Source of the DNA: Haliscomenobacter sp040401995
Lineage (GTDB): Bacteria; Bacteroidota; Bacteroidia; Chitinophagales; Saprospiraceae
Direction: 5' to 3'
Assembly (NCBI GenBank): GCA_040401995.1
Contig: JBBANM010000008.1
Span: 49,060 to 113,059 of the forward strand
DNA length: 64,000 bases
Below the pieces are notes generated by a model. It was not told where the DNA came from. It worked only from the letters and a program-made list of their open reading frames with translations, and searched no databases. Both the position numbers and the translations under genes were made by a program. This document shows positions 34,408 through 42,840 of this stretch, one piece after another. Position 1 is the first letter of the stretch. Each line of letters begins with the position of its first letter.

Positions 34408-35571
34408 TCAATTGCCTGCGTAGTACAACATTTTTATTCTGGCAGATTCAAACGTTTGTAGCTGCTGGACGTATTCCTTTGGGATTGAAAAAGCTTCATC
34501 AAGGGTACGCAGAAAGTCAACATAATTGACTTCTCCAGCTTCGCGTAATCTAATTGCGGTAGTGATCAGCAAACGACTGCGCTGCAAGGCCTCCTGCTCG
34601 TAGTACCGAATTTTCCCCAGCGCACTTATTGCTTCGGAGCTGATGTTGGCAAACCCCAACAAGGTGGATTGACTTTGTGCAGCAACACGACTCTGGGCAG
34701 CCTTGGCCTCACTTTCGGCTCTTTGCCGCCCCCCCTGATACTGCCCTGCCCAAAGAGGAATGCCTATAGAGGCTCGAAATCGATAACCCAGAGGGGTTCT
34801 CAGAGCACCCTGATTTAAGTACCCTAGGGAAAAATTGGGCAAGGCCTGACTTTTGGCAAGACTAAGCTGCTGCTCGGCTACCTGAACGGCTTGTTGTTCG
34901 TAGGCAATATTGGGGTTACTAACCAGTGCGGTGATCAGCTTCAGCCCCAGCGTATCTGCGACCAATGGTGTCAATACCCTAAGATCGTTCAATCCGCTAA
35001 ATCCGATCAACTGTTTGCGTGTAGCTTCGGAATACCGCTCGGCTACTAACAGTTCCTGATGAACTTTGGCTGCTTCGTTTTCAACCAGTGTTTTTTGCAA
35101 AAAATTAATTTCTCCAGCAGAAAATTGCCGAGCGGCGGTGGCATCAATAAGCTGGTACAAGCTATCACGCGTTGTCCATTGTTTTACCTGATATTCACTC
35201 ACTTGCGCATTCAAATACAATTGCCGTACAGTGTAACGCAAGTCATTTTCATTTACCTTCTGTCCGACTTGAGCAAGAGCGGTTTCGGCTTGAGCGACTT
35301 GCTTTTTTCGCATGTACACCGTCGGAAAATCAAAAGATTGAATAACCCCAATTGCATAAAATAGCCCAGAAGGACTTTCTATGTTAATCTGCGGGTTCGA
35401 AAGGTTTAGTGACTGCTTTTCAGCGTATTTTTTGGCTTGAGTGCTAAATCCAGCCGCTTGTGTAAGCGGATGATTTTTAAGCACAGCCTCAACCACCAAC
35501 TCGACAGAAGTCTGTGCAGTAGCGGCTTGAGCAAACATGCTCAGGATGTATATTTTTACCCAAATTTTCAT
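34408..35571 (-). CDS. TolC-family outer-membrane efflux protein
   Basis: The 387-residue protein has a signal peptide (MKIWVKIYILSMFAQAATA, then QTS). The two-fold repeated helical pattern of OEP/TolC proteins is visible: NPQINIESPSG in the first half and a long coiled-coil stretch rich in Ala, Gln and Glu (AETALAQVGQKVNENDLRY; AESEAKAAQSRVAAQSQ). It would be the outer-membrane channel for the RND pump. Its ATG overlaps the pump stop codon by 4 bp (ATGA), which strongly suggests translational coupling. It is a bit shorter than CusC-type proteins, which have about 430-460 residues. Confidence 0.9.
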   Translation of the reverse strand: MKIWVKIYILSMFAQAATAQTSVELVVEAVLKNHPLTQAAGFSTQAKKYAEKQSLNLSNPQINIESPSGLFYAIGVIQSFDFPTVYMRKKQVAQAETALAQVGQKVNENDLRYTVRQLYLNAQVSEYQVKQWTTRDSLYQLIDATAARQFSAGEINFLQKTLVENEAAKVHQELLVAERYSEATRKQLIGFSGLNDLRVLTPLVADTLGLKLITALVSNPNIAYEQQAVQVAEQQLSLAKSQALPNFSLGYLNQGALRTPLGYRFRASIGIPLWAGQYQGGRQRAESEAKAAQSRVAAQSQSTLLGFANISSEAISALGKIRYYEQEALQRSRLLITTAIRLREAGEVNYVDFLRTLDEAFSIPKEYVQQLQTFESARIKMLYYAGN

Positions 35572-38500
35572 AAGAGCTTTTTGTCGATTTCCAGTTTTTC
35601 AGATTGTTTTTTTCCTTCAAAATACTCATCGAGTGCTTTTTTTCCCCATTGCCAAAATACAGTCGGCGTAACGATCAGATCCAGCAAGGTAGAAGAGAGC
35701 AAACCACCGAGAATCACCGTCGCAACCGGATAAAGAATCTCTTTACCAGCTGCTTGTGCATTGAGTGTCAGTGGAATCAAAGCTAAGGCTGCTACCAATG
35801 CGGTCATCAGCACAGGGACCATTCGTTCCAGGGAACCTCGGATGATCATTTTCTGGTCAAACTGCTCGCCTTCGTATTCAATTAGGTGGATGTAGTGTGA
35901 AATCATCATGATGCCGTTGCGTGAAGCAATACCTGTAAGTGTGATGAATCCAACCAGAGTAGCGACTGAAAAGGTACCGCCGGAAAGCCATACGGCGGCT
36001 ACACTTCCCACCAGAGCAAGGGGTATGTTGAGCATAACTTGCAATACAATTCGCCAGGAGCGGAAATGAGCATACAAGACGAGAAAGATGCCCAATAAGA
36101 CAAATATGCTCAAGATACCGATGAGACTTGATGCTTCTTTTTGAGCCTCAAACTGCCCGCCAAATTCCAGGAAATACCCTTGAGGTAACTTGATTTTTTC
36201 GCCTACTGCCTTTTGTATGGCTATAACGGTGCCGCCGAGGTCTCGGCCTTGAACATTACAAGAAACGATAATTCGTCGCTGCCCATTTTCATGACTAATG
36301 GTATTTATGCCTTTTTCATATTCAATCCGAGCAATACTTTCCAATGGAATGACTCCACCATTAACGGTATGGATCTGCGTTTTGCGAATGTGATCAAGGT
36401 TTTCGCGGTCTTCGGCAACTGCGCGCAAAACCAGGTCAAAGGTCTTTTGGCCATCCAAAATCTGGGAAACCACTCGACCACCATACAGCACTTCAAGGTC
36501 GCGAGCTACTTTACCCGTTTGAATTCCGTAGCGCTGGAGGGCAAGTCGATCGAGTCGAATGGTCAATTGTGGGACGAGTACCAGCCGTTCCACTTGAACG
36601 TCCACCGTACCCAAAGTGCCTTTAACAGCGGTTTGGACTTCTCCTGCCAAGGCGCGAAGCTCGGTGAGGTCTTCTCCAAAAATTTTAATGGCCACTTGAG
36701 CCCGAACGCCACTCAACAAATGGTCAAGTCGATGTGAAATGGGTTGGCCGATGCTGACCGACACACCAGCAAGGTTGGACAACTGCTTTCTGATGTCGGC
36801 AACTACTGCTGAACGCGGACGAGCATCCTGGTGCAGTTCAACTTCAATTTCAGAATTGCTAACTGGTTCTACGTGCTCATCTAATTCGGCACGGCCCGTT
36901 CGGCGTGCGGTATACTGTACATCGGGGATGCGCAAGATGAGTTTTTCGGCTACAGAGCCTATTTTATTACTTTCTTCGAGTGACGTACCTGATGGAGCAT
37001 ACAGGTTAATGGTAAAGCTACCTTCATTGAATGGAGGTAAAAATTCTGATCCAAAACGGGTCGCCATGAATACTGCTCCCATTACCAATACAAGCGCTCC
37101 AGCAATCACTACTCGGGGTTGAGCTAGTCCATAGTTGAGCAATTTCAAGTCCTGTTTTTTAAGCCCCCGGACCAACCAAGATTCATGCCCTGCATTGAGG
37201 TTTGATTGAGGCAAGAGATAACTGCAAAGTGCAGGTGTAAGAGTCAGCGAAACAAGGAGCGAGGCCAGGATTGAAGTGATATAAGCAATACCTAATGGTG
37301 CAAATATTCGACCCTCAATACCCTGTAATTGAAACAAAGGCAAAAATACCAGCACGACAATAATGGTGGCATAAACGATGGAATTGCGCACCTCACTACT
37401 GGCATCAAAAATAACCTGTAAAGCGTTTTTTGGTTTACCCTGTGCTTGGTTTTCTTGCAAGCGCCGGAATACATTTTCCACATCAACGATGGCATCATCA
37501 ACCAACTCCCCGATGGCAATGGCCAGACCTCCAAGGGTCAGGGTATTGATGGAAATACCGAACCATTTAAAAACCAATGCCGTGATGACCAATGAAAGAG
37601 GAATAGCAGTCAAAGTGATGATTGTGGTTCGGAAATTCAACAAAAAAAGAAACAATACAATCACTACCAGAACAAACCCATCACGTAAGGCTTCCTCTAC
37701 ATTGGATATGGCATTTTCAATGAAGTTCTTTTGTTGAAAAACATGGGGATTCAGCAGTACATCGGATGGAAGGGAGCTTTGCAGCTCGGTGAGTGCTTTT
37801 TCAATGGCCTCGGTGAGTGCTACAGTATTTGCACCGGGCTGCTTTTCAATGGTCAAAATAACCGATGGTCGCGCATTAACAGAAGCGTCACCCCGCTTAA
37901 TGGCTGCGCCAAATTGTACATCTGCTACCTGACCTAGCAAGACCGGATTGCCTTCACGGTTGACAACGACAGTTTTGCGCAAGTCTTCTAAATTGTTTGC
38001 TCTACCCAGCACCGAAATCAACACTTCCGAACCATAGCGATTGAAAAAACTACCCGTTGAATTTACATTAGCGTCACCCAAGGCAACACTGACGTCTTCA
38101 AGCGTTAGCTTGTACTGTTTGAGTTTTACGGACGAAACCAGGATTTGATACTGAAGCCGGTCTCCGCCCATGGGAATGACCTGGGCTACACCTTTAATGG
38201 CCAACACCCGGCGGCGAATTACGAAATCGGCCAAGGTGCGCAAGTCTGCAGCAGAACTTTTTATTTGGCCGGTGCTATCGGCTTTAGTGGACACCCCCAG
38301 AAGCATGATTTGTCCCATTACCGAAGAGATGGGCCCCATCACCGGAACAATACCTTTAGGCAAAGCAACCGTAGCCAGTTTTTCAGCTACCAACTGACGC
38401 GCGCGAAACACATCAACGTTCCAATCAAACTCGACGAATACCAAGCCAATACCCCGGGAAGCACTCGAACGAACGACTTCTACCCCTGGAGAACCGTTCA

Positions 38501-38717
38501 AAGCGATTTCGACGGGTAGTATTGCTTGTGCCTCCACTTCTTCAGGTGACATGCCCCCAGCTTCCAGAAACACGGTTACCCTTGGACGGTTTAGGTCAGG
38601 TAATACATCAACCGGGAGTTTAATGGCCGTCCAACTGCCCCACACGAGTAGCAAAGCAGCAGAAGCGACTACAAACAGTCGATTTTGTAACGAAAATAGA
38701 ATGATTCGATTCAGCAT
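35568..38717 (-). CDS. CusA/CzcA-family heavy-metal RND efflux pump
   Basis: This 1049-residue inner-membrane pump uses the proton gradient to drive metal export. It shows the RND pattern: an N-terminal helix, two large periplasmic loops, and two sets of membrane helices. The TM4 proton-relay motif AIAIGELVDDAIVDVENVFR is intact at about residues 400-420, and GIASRNGIMMISHYIHLIEYE near 940 is typical of heavy-metal RND (HME) members. Metal choice cannot be read from the sequence with certainty; a copper or silver role is inferred from the neighbours (multicopper oxidase, Csp, HMA and HMBD proteins). It is the leading gene of the TolC pair. Confidence 0.92.
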   Translation of the reverse strand: MLNRIILFSLQNRLFVVASAALLLVWGSWTAIKLPVDVLPDLNRPRVTVFLEAGGMSPEEVEAQAILPVEIALNGSPGVEVVRSSASRGIGLVFVEFDWNVDVFRARQLVAEKLATVALPKGIVPVMGPISSVMGQIMLLGVSTKADSTGQIKSSAADLRTLADFVIRRRVLAIKGVAQVIPMGGDRLQYQILVSSVKLKQYKLTLEDVSVALGDANVNSTGSFFNRYGSEVLISVLGRANNLEDLRKTVVVNREGNPVLLGQVADVQFGAAIKRGDASVNARPSVILTIEKQPGANTVALTEAIEKALTELQSSLPSDVLLNPHVFQQKNFIENAISNVEEALRDGFVLVVIVLFLFLLNFRTTIITLTAIPLSLVITALVFKWFGISINTLTLGGLAIAIGELVDDAIVDVENVFRRLQENQAQGKPKNALQVIFDASSEVRNSIVYATIIVVLVFLPLFQLQGIEGRIFAPLGIAYITSILASLLVSLTLTPALCSYLLPQSNLNAGHESWLVRGLKKQDLKLLNYGLAQPRVVIAGALVLVMGAVFMATRFGSEFLPPFNEGSFTINLYAPSGTSLEESNKIGSVAEKLILRIPDVQYTARRTGRAELDEHVEPVSNSEIEVELHQDARPRSAVVADIRKQLSNLAGVSVSIGQPISHRLDHLLSGVRAQVAIKIFGEDLTELRALAGEVQTAVKGTLGTVDVQVERLVLVPQLTIRLDRLALQRYGIQTGKVARDLEVLYGGRVVSQILDGQKTFDLVLRAVAEDRENLDHIRKTQIHTVNGGVIPLESIARIEYEKGINTISHENGQRRIIVSCNVQGRDLGGTVIAIQKAVGEKIKLPQGYFLEFGGQFEAQKEASSLIGILSIFVLLGIFLVLYAHFRSWRIVLQVMLNIPLALVGSVAAVWLSGGTFSVATLVGFITLTGIASRNGIMMISHYIHLIEYEGEQFDQKMIIRGSLERMVPVLMTALVAALALIPLTLNAQAAGKEILYPVATVILGGLLSSTLLDLIVTPTVFWQWGKKALDEYFEGKKQSEKLEIDKKLL

Positions 38718-38784
38718 TTGAAAAATATATAGCTACTTCAGGAATTAAAAAACGATTTAAACCCCCGAAGTAGCTTAAAAAATA

Positions 38785-39177
38785 CTATTGTTTCTTTGAT
38801 TCATCCATCGTACAGGACTTGGTCCCCCCTGCTTCACCAGTACGGTCGTACTGACAGCAGCCAGGAAGTTGACTATACGCTGCGTCGTTGGCTTTGTAGC
38901 CAGCATTATCGTATCCTGCCAATGCTACTGCTTTTTGGATAGCATCTGGGGAGGATTTTTTGTTTTTAAAGGTGATAGACAATTGATCGGTTTTTGGGTC
39001 CCAACTTGCCGTAGTTGCATTCGCTGACAGCGCCGCTGTTTCGATGGTTTTTTTACACATTCCACAGTTGCCCAAAACTTTAAACTGTGCACTTTTTACT
39101 TTGCTACTTGCTGTTGATTGAGCAAAAGCAACCTGTACAAACAAGGCGAAAAACAAGAAAAAAACAATCTTTTTCAT
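38785..39177 (-). CDS. Secreted heavy-metal-associated (HMA) domain protein
   Basis: From the ATG at 39177 the product has 130 residues; a longer in-frame start at 39294 lies within the adjacent palindrome and is rejected. A signal peptide (MKKIVFFLFFALFVQVAFAQ) leads to one HMA fold with the metal site GNCGMCKKTIE (CxxC) and the ending ALAGYDNAGYKAND. The C-terminal tail has two further cysteines in PGCCQYD and one in KSCTMDE. It would be a periplasmic copper carrier able to pass metal to the RND pump, whose gene starts 67 bp away. Confidence 0.9.
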   Translation of the reverse strand: MKKIVFFLFFALFVQVAFAQSTASSKVKSAQFKVLGNCGMCKKTIETAALSANATTASWDPKTDQLSITFKNKKSSPDAIQKAVALAGYDNAGYKANDAAYSQLPGCCQYDRTGEAGGTKSCTMDESKKQ

Positions 39178-39190
39178 AGCTATAAGATTT

Positions 39191-39352
39191 AGAGCTTGTT
39201 CAGGATTTTGGTTCGATAGTGAAAATGAGCTAAAATTCGCCCCAATGAGGCGCGAAAAGCGGAGTGTAGCAGCGCTACATGAGCATTTTCGCAACGAAAT
39301 GGGGGTGGATTTTAGCCATTTGTAGCGCGAATCAGAATCCTGAACAAGCTCT
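39191..39352 (-). repeat. Long palindromic dispersed repeat, group A copy 2
   Basis: This 162-bp palindrome has ends AGAGCTTGTTCAGGATTTTG and CAGAATCCTGAACAAGCTCT, and is in reverse orientation to the copy at 6096. One end touches the stop codon of the HMBD lipoprotein gene, the other lies 14 bp before the HMA gene ATG. It therefore lies inside a putative operon. Confidence 0.85.
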
Positions 39353-40374
39353 TAATGGTTGGAATGTTCGTCTGCTTTGTGACCAGTATGATCGTCATGC
39401 ATTGTCTCAGCTTTTACTTTCAGCACCAAATCAGCGGTATGCACTTTTCCATCGGTTTGGAATTGCAACCAACCACGATAAGTTCCCGGTTGGGCAAAAG
39501 TGGTATGAATATCCAACTTACCATTTTCTGCTGCAGGATGGGTATGAACGTAAGCCTTTGTACCTACTTCAACCAGCACCAGGTGCGCCTTTTCCCCAAG
39601 ATAATTCTCGAAAGTAGAGGGATCTACAACTTTGCCCGCCAGCTTAATCGATACCGGGATATGCTGCTGGCTGCCGGCAACAAAACCAGTGCCATCATGT
39701 CCAGCTTCGAGGGTAACACTGTAGCCATCAATGGTGGTGGTCAATTTAGGTTGACTATAAACAACTGCTTTGGCGGGTGTGCCTGCTACGTTGATTTCTG
39801 TTTTATTGACCTGATTCAATCCACCAGTGGGTTTGAAGTCCGCAAAAGCATAGTACTTCCCACCCGCATCAAAACGGGTTTCGTTGTGTCCACGGCCGTT
39901 GGTAAAATTCTCCCCTTTGCCCAGCACTTTGATGTCGTAACTCCCTGAAGCAGAGAATTCCGGGTGAATATGGTCAAACGTAGACAGATCGTCGCTCACC
40001 AAAATGAGGTGCATTTTTTTCTCATGAACAAGGTCAAGTGGCACCGCAGCACTCTCGTTTCCTTTGATCTGAGGCGTAAATGACATCATGCCTGGCTTAC
40101 CCGCTTCGAATTGCGCCGGATTACTTGAAAACGCAGTAATGTATACCGATTTATTGGCTTCTACTTCTGCCTTGGTAGGTTCAAGATCCATGTGGCATAC
40201 CGGACAGGAGCCAGGTTCGTCATACGTTTTGCCATTTTCACAATTCATCGGACAGATGTATTTTACACCAGCTGCGGCGGTTTCAACAGCGGGTTTGGAA
40301 GCGTTGTTTTGGCAAGCCGAAAACAAGCCAATCGAAAGTACAAGCACCAGGCTTGCGGTTAACATGTTTTTCAT
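39352..40374 (-). CDS. Heavy-metal-binding-domain (HMBD) lipoprotein
   Basis: The 340-residue product has a lipobox, IGLFSAC, with cysteine at residue 21. The HMBD at about residues 38-66 reads YICPMNCENGKTYDEPGSCP, then VCHMDLEP, with cysteines at 41, 45, 57 and 60. A two-part beta-sandwich follows, with His-rich clusters (FDHIHPEFS, VHTHPAAENG) that could bind copper, and the C-terminal tail is His-rich (HDDHTGHKADEHSNH). It is probably an anchored metal binder that hands metal to the efflux system. The stop codon is shared with the end of the group A palindrome. Confidence 0.88.
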   Translation of the reverse strand: MKNMLTASLVLVLSIGLFSACQNNASKPAVETAAAGVKYICPMNCENGKTYDEPGSCPVCHMDLEPTKAEVEANKSVYITAFSSNPAQFEAGKPGMMSFTPQIKGNESAAVPLDLVHEKKMHLILVSDDLSTFDHIHPEFSASGSYDIKVLGKGENFTNGRGHNETRFDAGGKYYAFADFKPTGGLNQVNKTEINVAGTPAKAVVYSQPKLTTTIDGYSVTLEAGHDGTGFVAGSQQHIPVSIKLAGKVVDPSTFENYLGEKAHLVLVEVGTKAYVHTHPAAENGKLDIHTTFAQPGTYRGWLQFQTDGKVHTADLVLKVKAETMHDDHTGHKADEHSNH

Positions 40375-40422
40375 TTGATTGTATTTAGAAATTGATAAAA
40401 GTCAAGTTATTTTCCGCACGAC

Positions 40423-41298
40423 TTACTTCATCTTCAGCCATTCGGCAACGCGTTTCTTTAAAGCTGCAACAGCAGCGGTTTTGTTTTGCTTTTCTCCCAA
40501 AACGATTGCGCGCTGAGCCACTTGGGTGGCCATGCGGTAGTCTAGCAAATCGGCAAAGATCTTTTGTGCTAAATTGGGGATGGCAAAATTTTCAGGGTCC
40601 AGTTTTTCTGCAGCCAAGGCCCACTGCGCAGCTTGTTGCAGGTCTCTACGGGTTGCGTGATAATAATTGGCCGCTTGAAAAAGCAAATCCGCATTTTGTT
40701 CTTTGTTTTTGAGGAGCCGCTGCTGGATTTGTGTCATGATGGTATCGTCCGCTGGGGTACGCAAAGGAATTCTGATCAGCGTGTTTTCCCAGAGCAAATT
40801 CAATGAAGCCTCGCCATTGGTCTTGAAATCGTTGATTTCAATCGTGAAGGTTTCATTGAAGCGTTCGGTTACAATCGGCTTAATGTTGAAGCGATGAGCA
40901 TCCTTTTTGGGATCATAGCCAAAAGAGCCATGCAAAGAAACATCGGTATTGAGTACAATTGTCCACTCATTTGATCGTGGAATGGTGAACAAGGAATACT
41001 TGCCAGGGTCCATTTTTTTGTCGCCAATAATTACCGCTGCTCCGAATTCCAGCGTAGTACATTCTCCGGCACCAGTCCGCCAGAGGCTATCATATGGCAC
41101 TAGGGCGCCAAAGATTTTGCGCCCCCGCGTCAAAGGGCGCCCATAGGACACTTTGATTTCACCCTCTCCAAATTGTTGAGTAAAAGTAGCATCAGGGCTA
41201 GGCGTAGGAACCTTGAAGTCTATTTTCGTTGCTTGTTGCTGGGCAGACATTGCCCAGGACAAAAACAACAACGCGTTGAATAGCAATAGCTTTTTCAT
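40423..41298 (-). CDS. DUF2911 protein with C-terminal TPR-like helices
   Basis: The 291-residue protein has a signal peptide (MKKLLLFNALLFLSWAMSA, then QQQ). Residues of about 30-175 match DUF2911: the characteristic VSYGRPLTRGRKIFGALVPY, WRTGAGECTTLEF, and the following beta-sandwich (GKYSLFTIP, EWTIVLN). A helical tail of about 100 residues with TPR-like repeats (LFQAANYYHATRRDLQQAAQ) follows. DUF2911 has no settled function. It begins the block of copper-related genes on this strand and lies 48 bp before the HMBD gene, which suggests co-transcription. Confidence 0.9.
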   Translation of the reverse strand: MKKLLLFNALLFLSWAMSAQQQATKIDFKVPTPSPDATFTQQFGEGEIKVSYGRPLTRGRKIFGALVPYDSLWRTGAGECTTLEFGAAVIIGDKKMDPGKYSLFTIPRSNEWTIVLNTDVSLHGSFGYDPKKDAHRFNIKPIVTERFNETFTIEINDFKTNGEASLNLLWENTLIRIPLRTPADDTIMTQIQQRLLKNKEQNADLLFQAANYYHATRRDLQQAAQWALAAEKLDPENFAIPNLAQKIFADLLDYRMATQVAQRAIVLGEKQNKTAAVAALKKRVAEWLKMK

Positions 41299-41456
41299 GC
41301 TTGAGCATTAATTGCTTGGAAAATTGAGGCCAACATTAGACAGTTATGCTACTCCAAGCAGCGAAACGATCCAGTTTTTGCATATGAAAGTGACTAAGAA
41401 GCACAAATGGCTTCAGTATTTTGTCAGAACGACAAAAGTCAGAGGGAAAGAAAAGG

Positions 41457-41900
41457 CTAACAAAGGAAAGACTGTATAAACACCCGAATATCGGTCACCT
41501 GAGGCGGTGGTTTATACAGGTAAAAACGCAGTGTTTTTTGACTGATCGGTAAGGCATACAGCTCCGATGACAGTATTGGCAGGGGCTGAATGTTGAAAAC
41601 TTGAAAATGGAAATCGGATAGTGCGATTTTTTGCACTGCTCCTTGAATATTGGATTTGACAAATTGTGATTTATCCTGGCAGCAGGGCTTTCTGTTGATT
41701 TGGGGTGCTTTGTTTAAATGGCAAGTTTTGGCTTTTTGCCAGGAGGATTGGTAGGTTTGTTTTTTTGCACAGCAGCCATGAGGTTTGACAAACACGCCGA
41801 TGGTTCTACCTTTCATTTGGCACAAATGCTCAAATACAGTCAATCCTGTTGAGGACAACAGTATATTAAGTGCCAAAATGAGGTGCAAAACTTTAAGCAT
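41457..41900 (-). CDS. HYC_CC_PP-family small secreted protein
   Basis: From the ATG at 41900 the product has 147 residues, with a signal-like start (MLKVLHLILALNILLSSTGL). The family pattern is present in order: HLC (in place of HYC) in FEHLCQMKG at about 25, CC pairs in HGCCAKK and KPCCQDK, and the PP motif in YKPPPQVTDIRVFIQSFLC at the C-terminus. The function is not known; family members commonly lie beside copper or TonB-receptor genes, which fits the island. An upstream in-frame ATG at 41972 would break the signal peptide and is not used. Confidence 0.8.
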   Translation of the reverse strand: MLKVLHLILALNILLSSTGLTVFEHLCQMKGRTIGVFVKPHGCCAKKQTYQSSWQKAKTCHLNKAPQINRKPCCQDKSQFVKSNIQGAVQKIALSDFHFQVFNIQPLPILSSELYALPISQKTLRFYLYKPPPQVTDIRVFIQSFLC

Positions 41901-42327
41901 TTGATCAAAGTATTGATATCCGAAACTGTACAAACCAGAGTGCAATTTTAGCAATTTGGTTGGCTGATACAAATTAAGGCCATGCCTACGGGTAAATCCG
42001 AGGATAAAGATAATTCAAAATTAGGATAATAACCATTTTTTTTAAACCACAATAAATTAAGTTTTGGGTTGAAGGGTATTCCAAAGATTGGACAGTAAAA
42101 AGGCGAGTTGATAAATGATGAAAAATCAAATATTTTTTCAAAGTGAAGGGAAGCAAAAGCACCCCTCCAACAGTGAAACATTATTCTTTTTGTATATGTC
42201 AAAATAGCAAAATCGAGTAGCAAAAACAATCAAGTCAAAAAACAATTAAGAAATAAAGTAAAGTAAACGGGGTTGAACAAATATGCGAAGTATAAAAAAT
42301 GATTGATGCGTCCAAGACTTAAAGGTT
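41901..42327. other. AT-rich gap without a recognisable gene
   Basis: The 427 bp between the HYC_CC_PP gene and xisI are strongly AT-rich. A 93-codon frame on the minus strand has no recognisable motif and an unlikely composition. No terminator, palindrome or promoter stands out. Confidence 0.3.
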
Positions 42328-42666
42328 TTAAGCCACCGCAAAACCCGAATGCGCCCTTGATTCAGGATGCTGAAATCCCAGTACAATATCCGATTTCGCT
42401 ACCCCTCTTTCAATCAATTCATCGGTCAACTTAGCCTCGCTATTATTTTGCTGAATCCATACTTTACCATCAATAATATCCAGGTGAAAAATGGCTTCGT
42501 GTACAAATTGAGTCCCCTCCCAGCCTACTGTAATCAATTGAAAATGGTTCCGTTGGGTATCGATGATCAGTTCATCCCGCAAAGTAGTAGGATAGGAGGG
42601 CGGAATCGCCGCGTATTCCTCCAATATTGTGATGAGGATATGTTGGTAGCTTTTTATTTTATCCAT
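42328..42666 (-). CDS. xisI: XisI-family element excision controlling factor
   Basis: The 112-residue product matches XisI, named for the fdxN-element excision system of cyanobacteria: MDKIKSYQHILITILEEYA at the N-terminus, DTQRNHFQLITVGWEGTQFV in the middle, the DIIDGKVWIQQNNSE region and LGFQHPESRAHSGFAVA at the end. XisI normally follows and overlaps xisH. Here the open frame just upstream is only the end of an XisH-like protein (42654-42770), so the pair is broken. Many XisHI pairs occur outside excisable elements; the role here is unclear. Confidence 0.9.
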   Translation of the reverse strand: MDKIKSYQHILITILEEYAAIPPSYPTTLRDELIIDTQRNHFQLITVGWEGTQFVHEAIFHLDIIDGKVWIQQNNSEAKLTDELIERGVAKSDIVLGFQHPESRAHSGFAVA

Positions 42667-42770
42667 TTCAAAATGATTTCATCGTCTACTTCATAAACAA
42701 AAAAAGGAACATTCTTAATCTCCAATATATACCTCACGCGGTCAAATTTATAATATGAGAGATAAAGCAT
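42654..42770 (-). pseudogene. C-terminal remnant of xisH
   Basis: A 38-codon frame (MLYLSYYKFDRVRYILEI... ending FVYEVDDEIILKWIK) matches the closing segment of XisH proteins in order and spacing (LLYLAV...F...I...L.IYN...E.I..W). The stop overlaps the xisI start, exactly as in intact xisHI pairs. About 100 N-terminal residues with the nuclease-like core are missing, because stops lie directly upstream. It could be translated as a leader for xisI. Confidence 0.5.
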
Positions 42771-42837
42771 ACAACTCTCCTAAACTTACCACAGAAATAT
42801 AGTTCAGGGTTTGGCTAAGTAATTTGCTGTTTCCCCT
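42748..42837 (-). pseudogene. Possible fragment of a PIN-domain toxin
   Basis: In a second frame, overlapping the xisH remnant, LNYISVVSLGELYALSL is read with no start and a quick stop. It resembles the central ISVVT.GEL..LA motif of VapC-like PIN toxins. If real, a deletion has joined a toxin fragment to the xisH end between uvrA and xisI. The match is short and could be chance. Confidence 0.22.
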
Positions 42838-42840
42838 TTC

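Noticed and set aside
39178..39294. N-terminal extension of the HMA protein gene
   Set aside because: The extra 39 codons lie inside the group A palindrome, while the downstream ATG begins a perfect signal peptide.
41948..42229. 93-codon minus-strand frame upstream of HYC_CC_PP
   Set aside because: Phe/Cys-rich with no domain; looks like AT-rich non-coding DNA.
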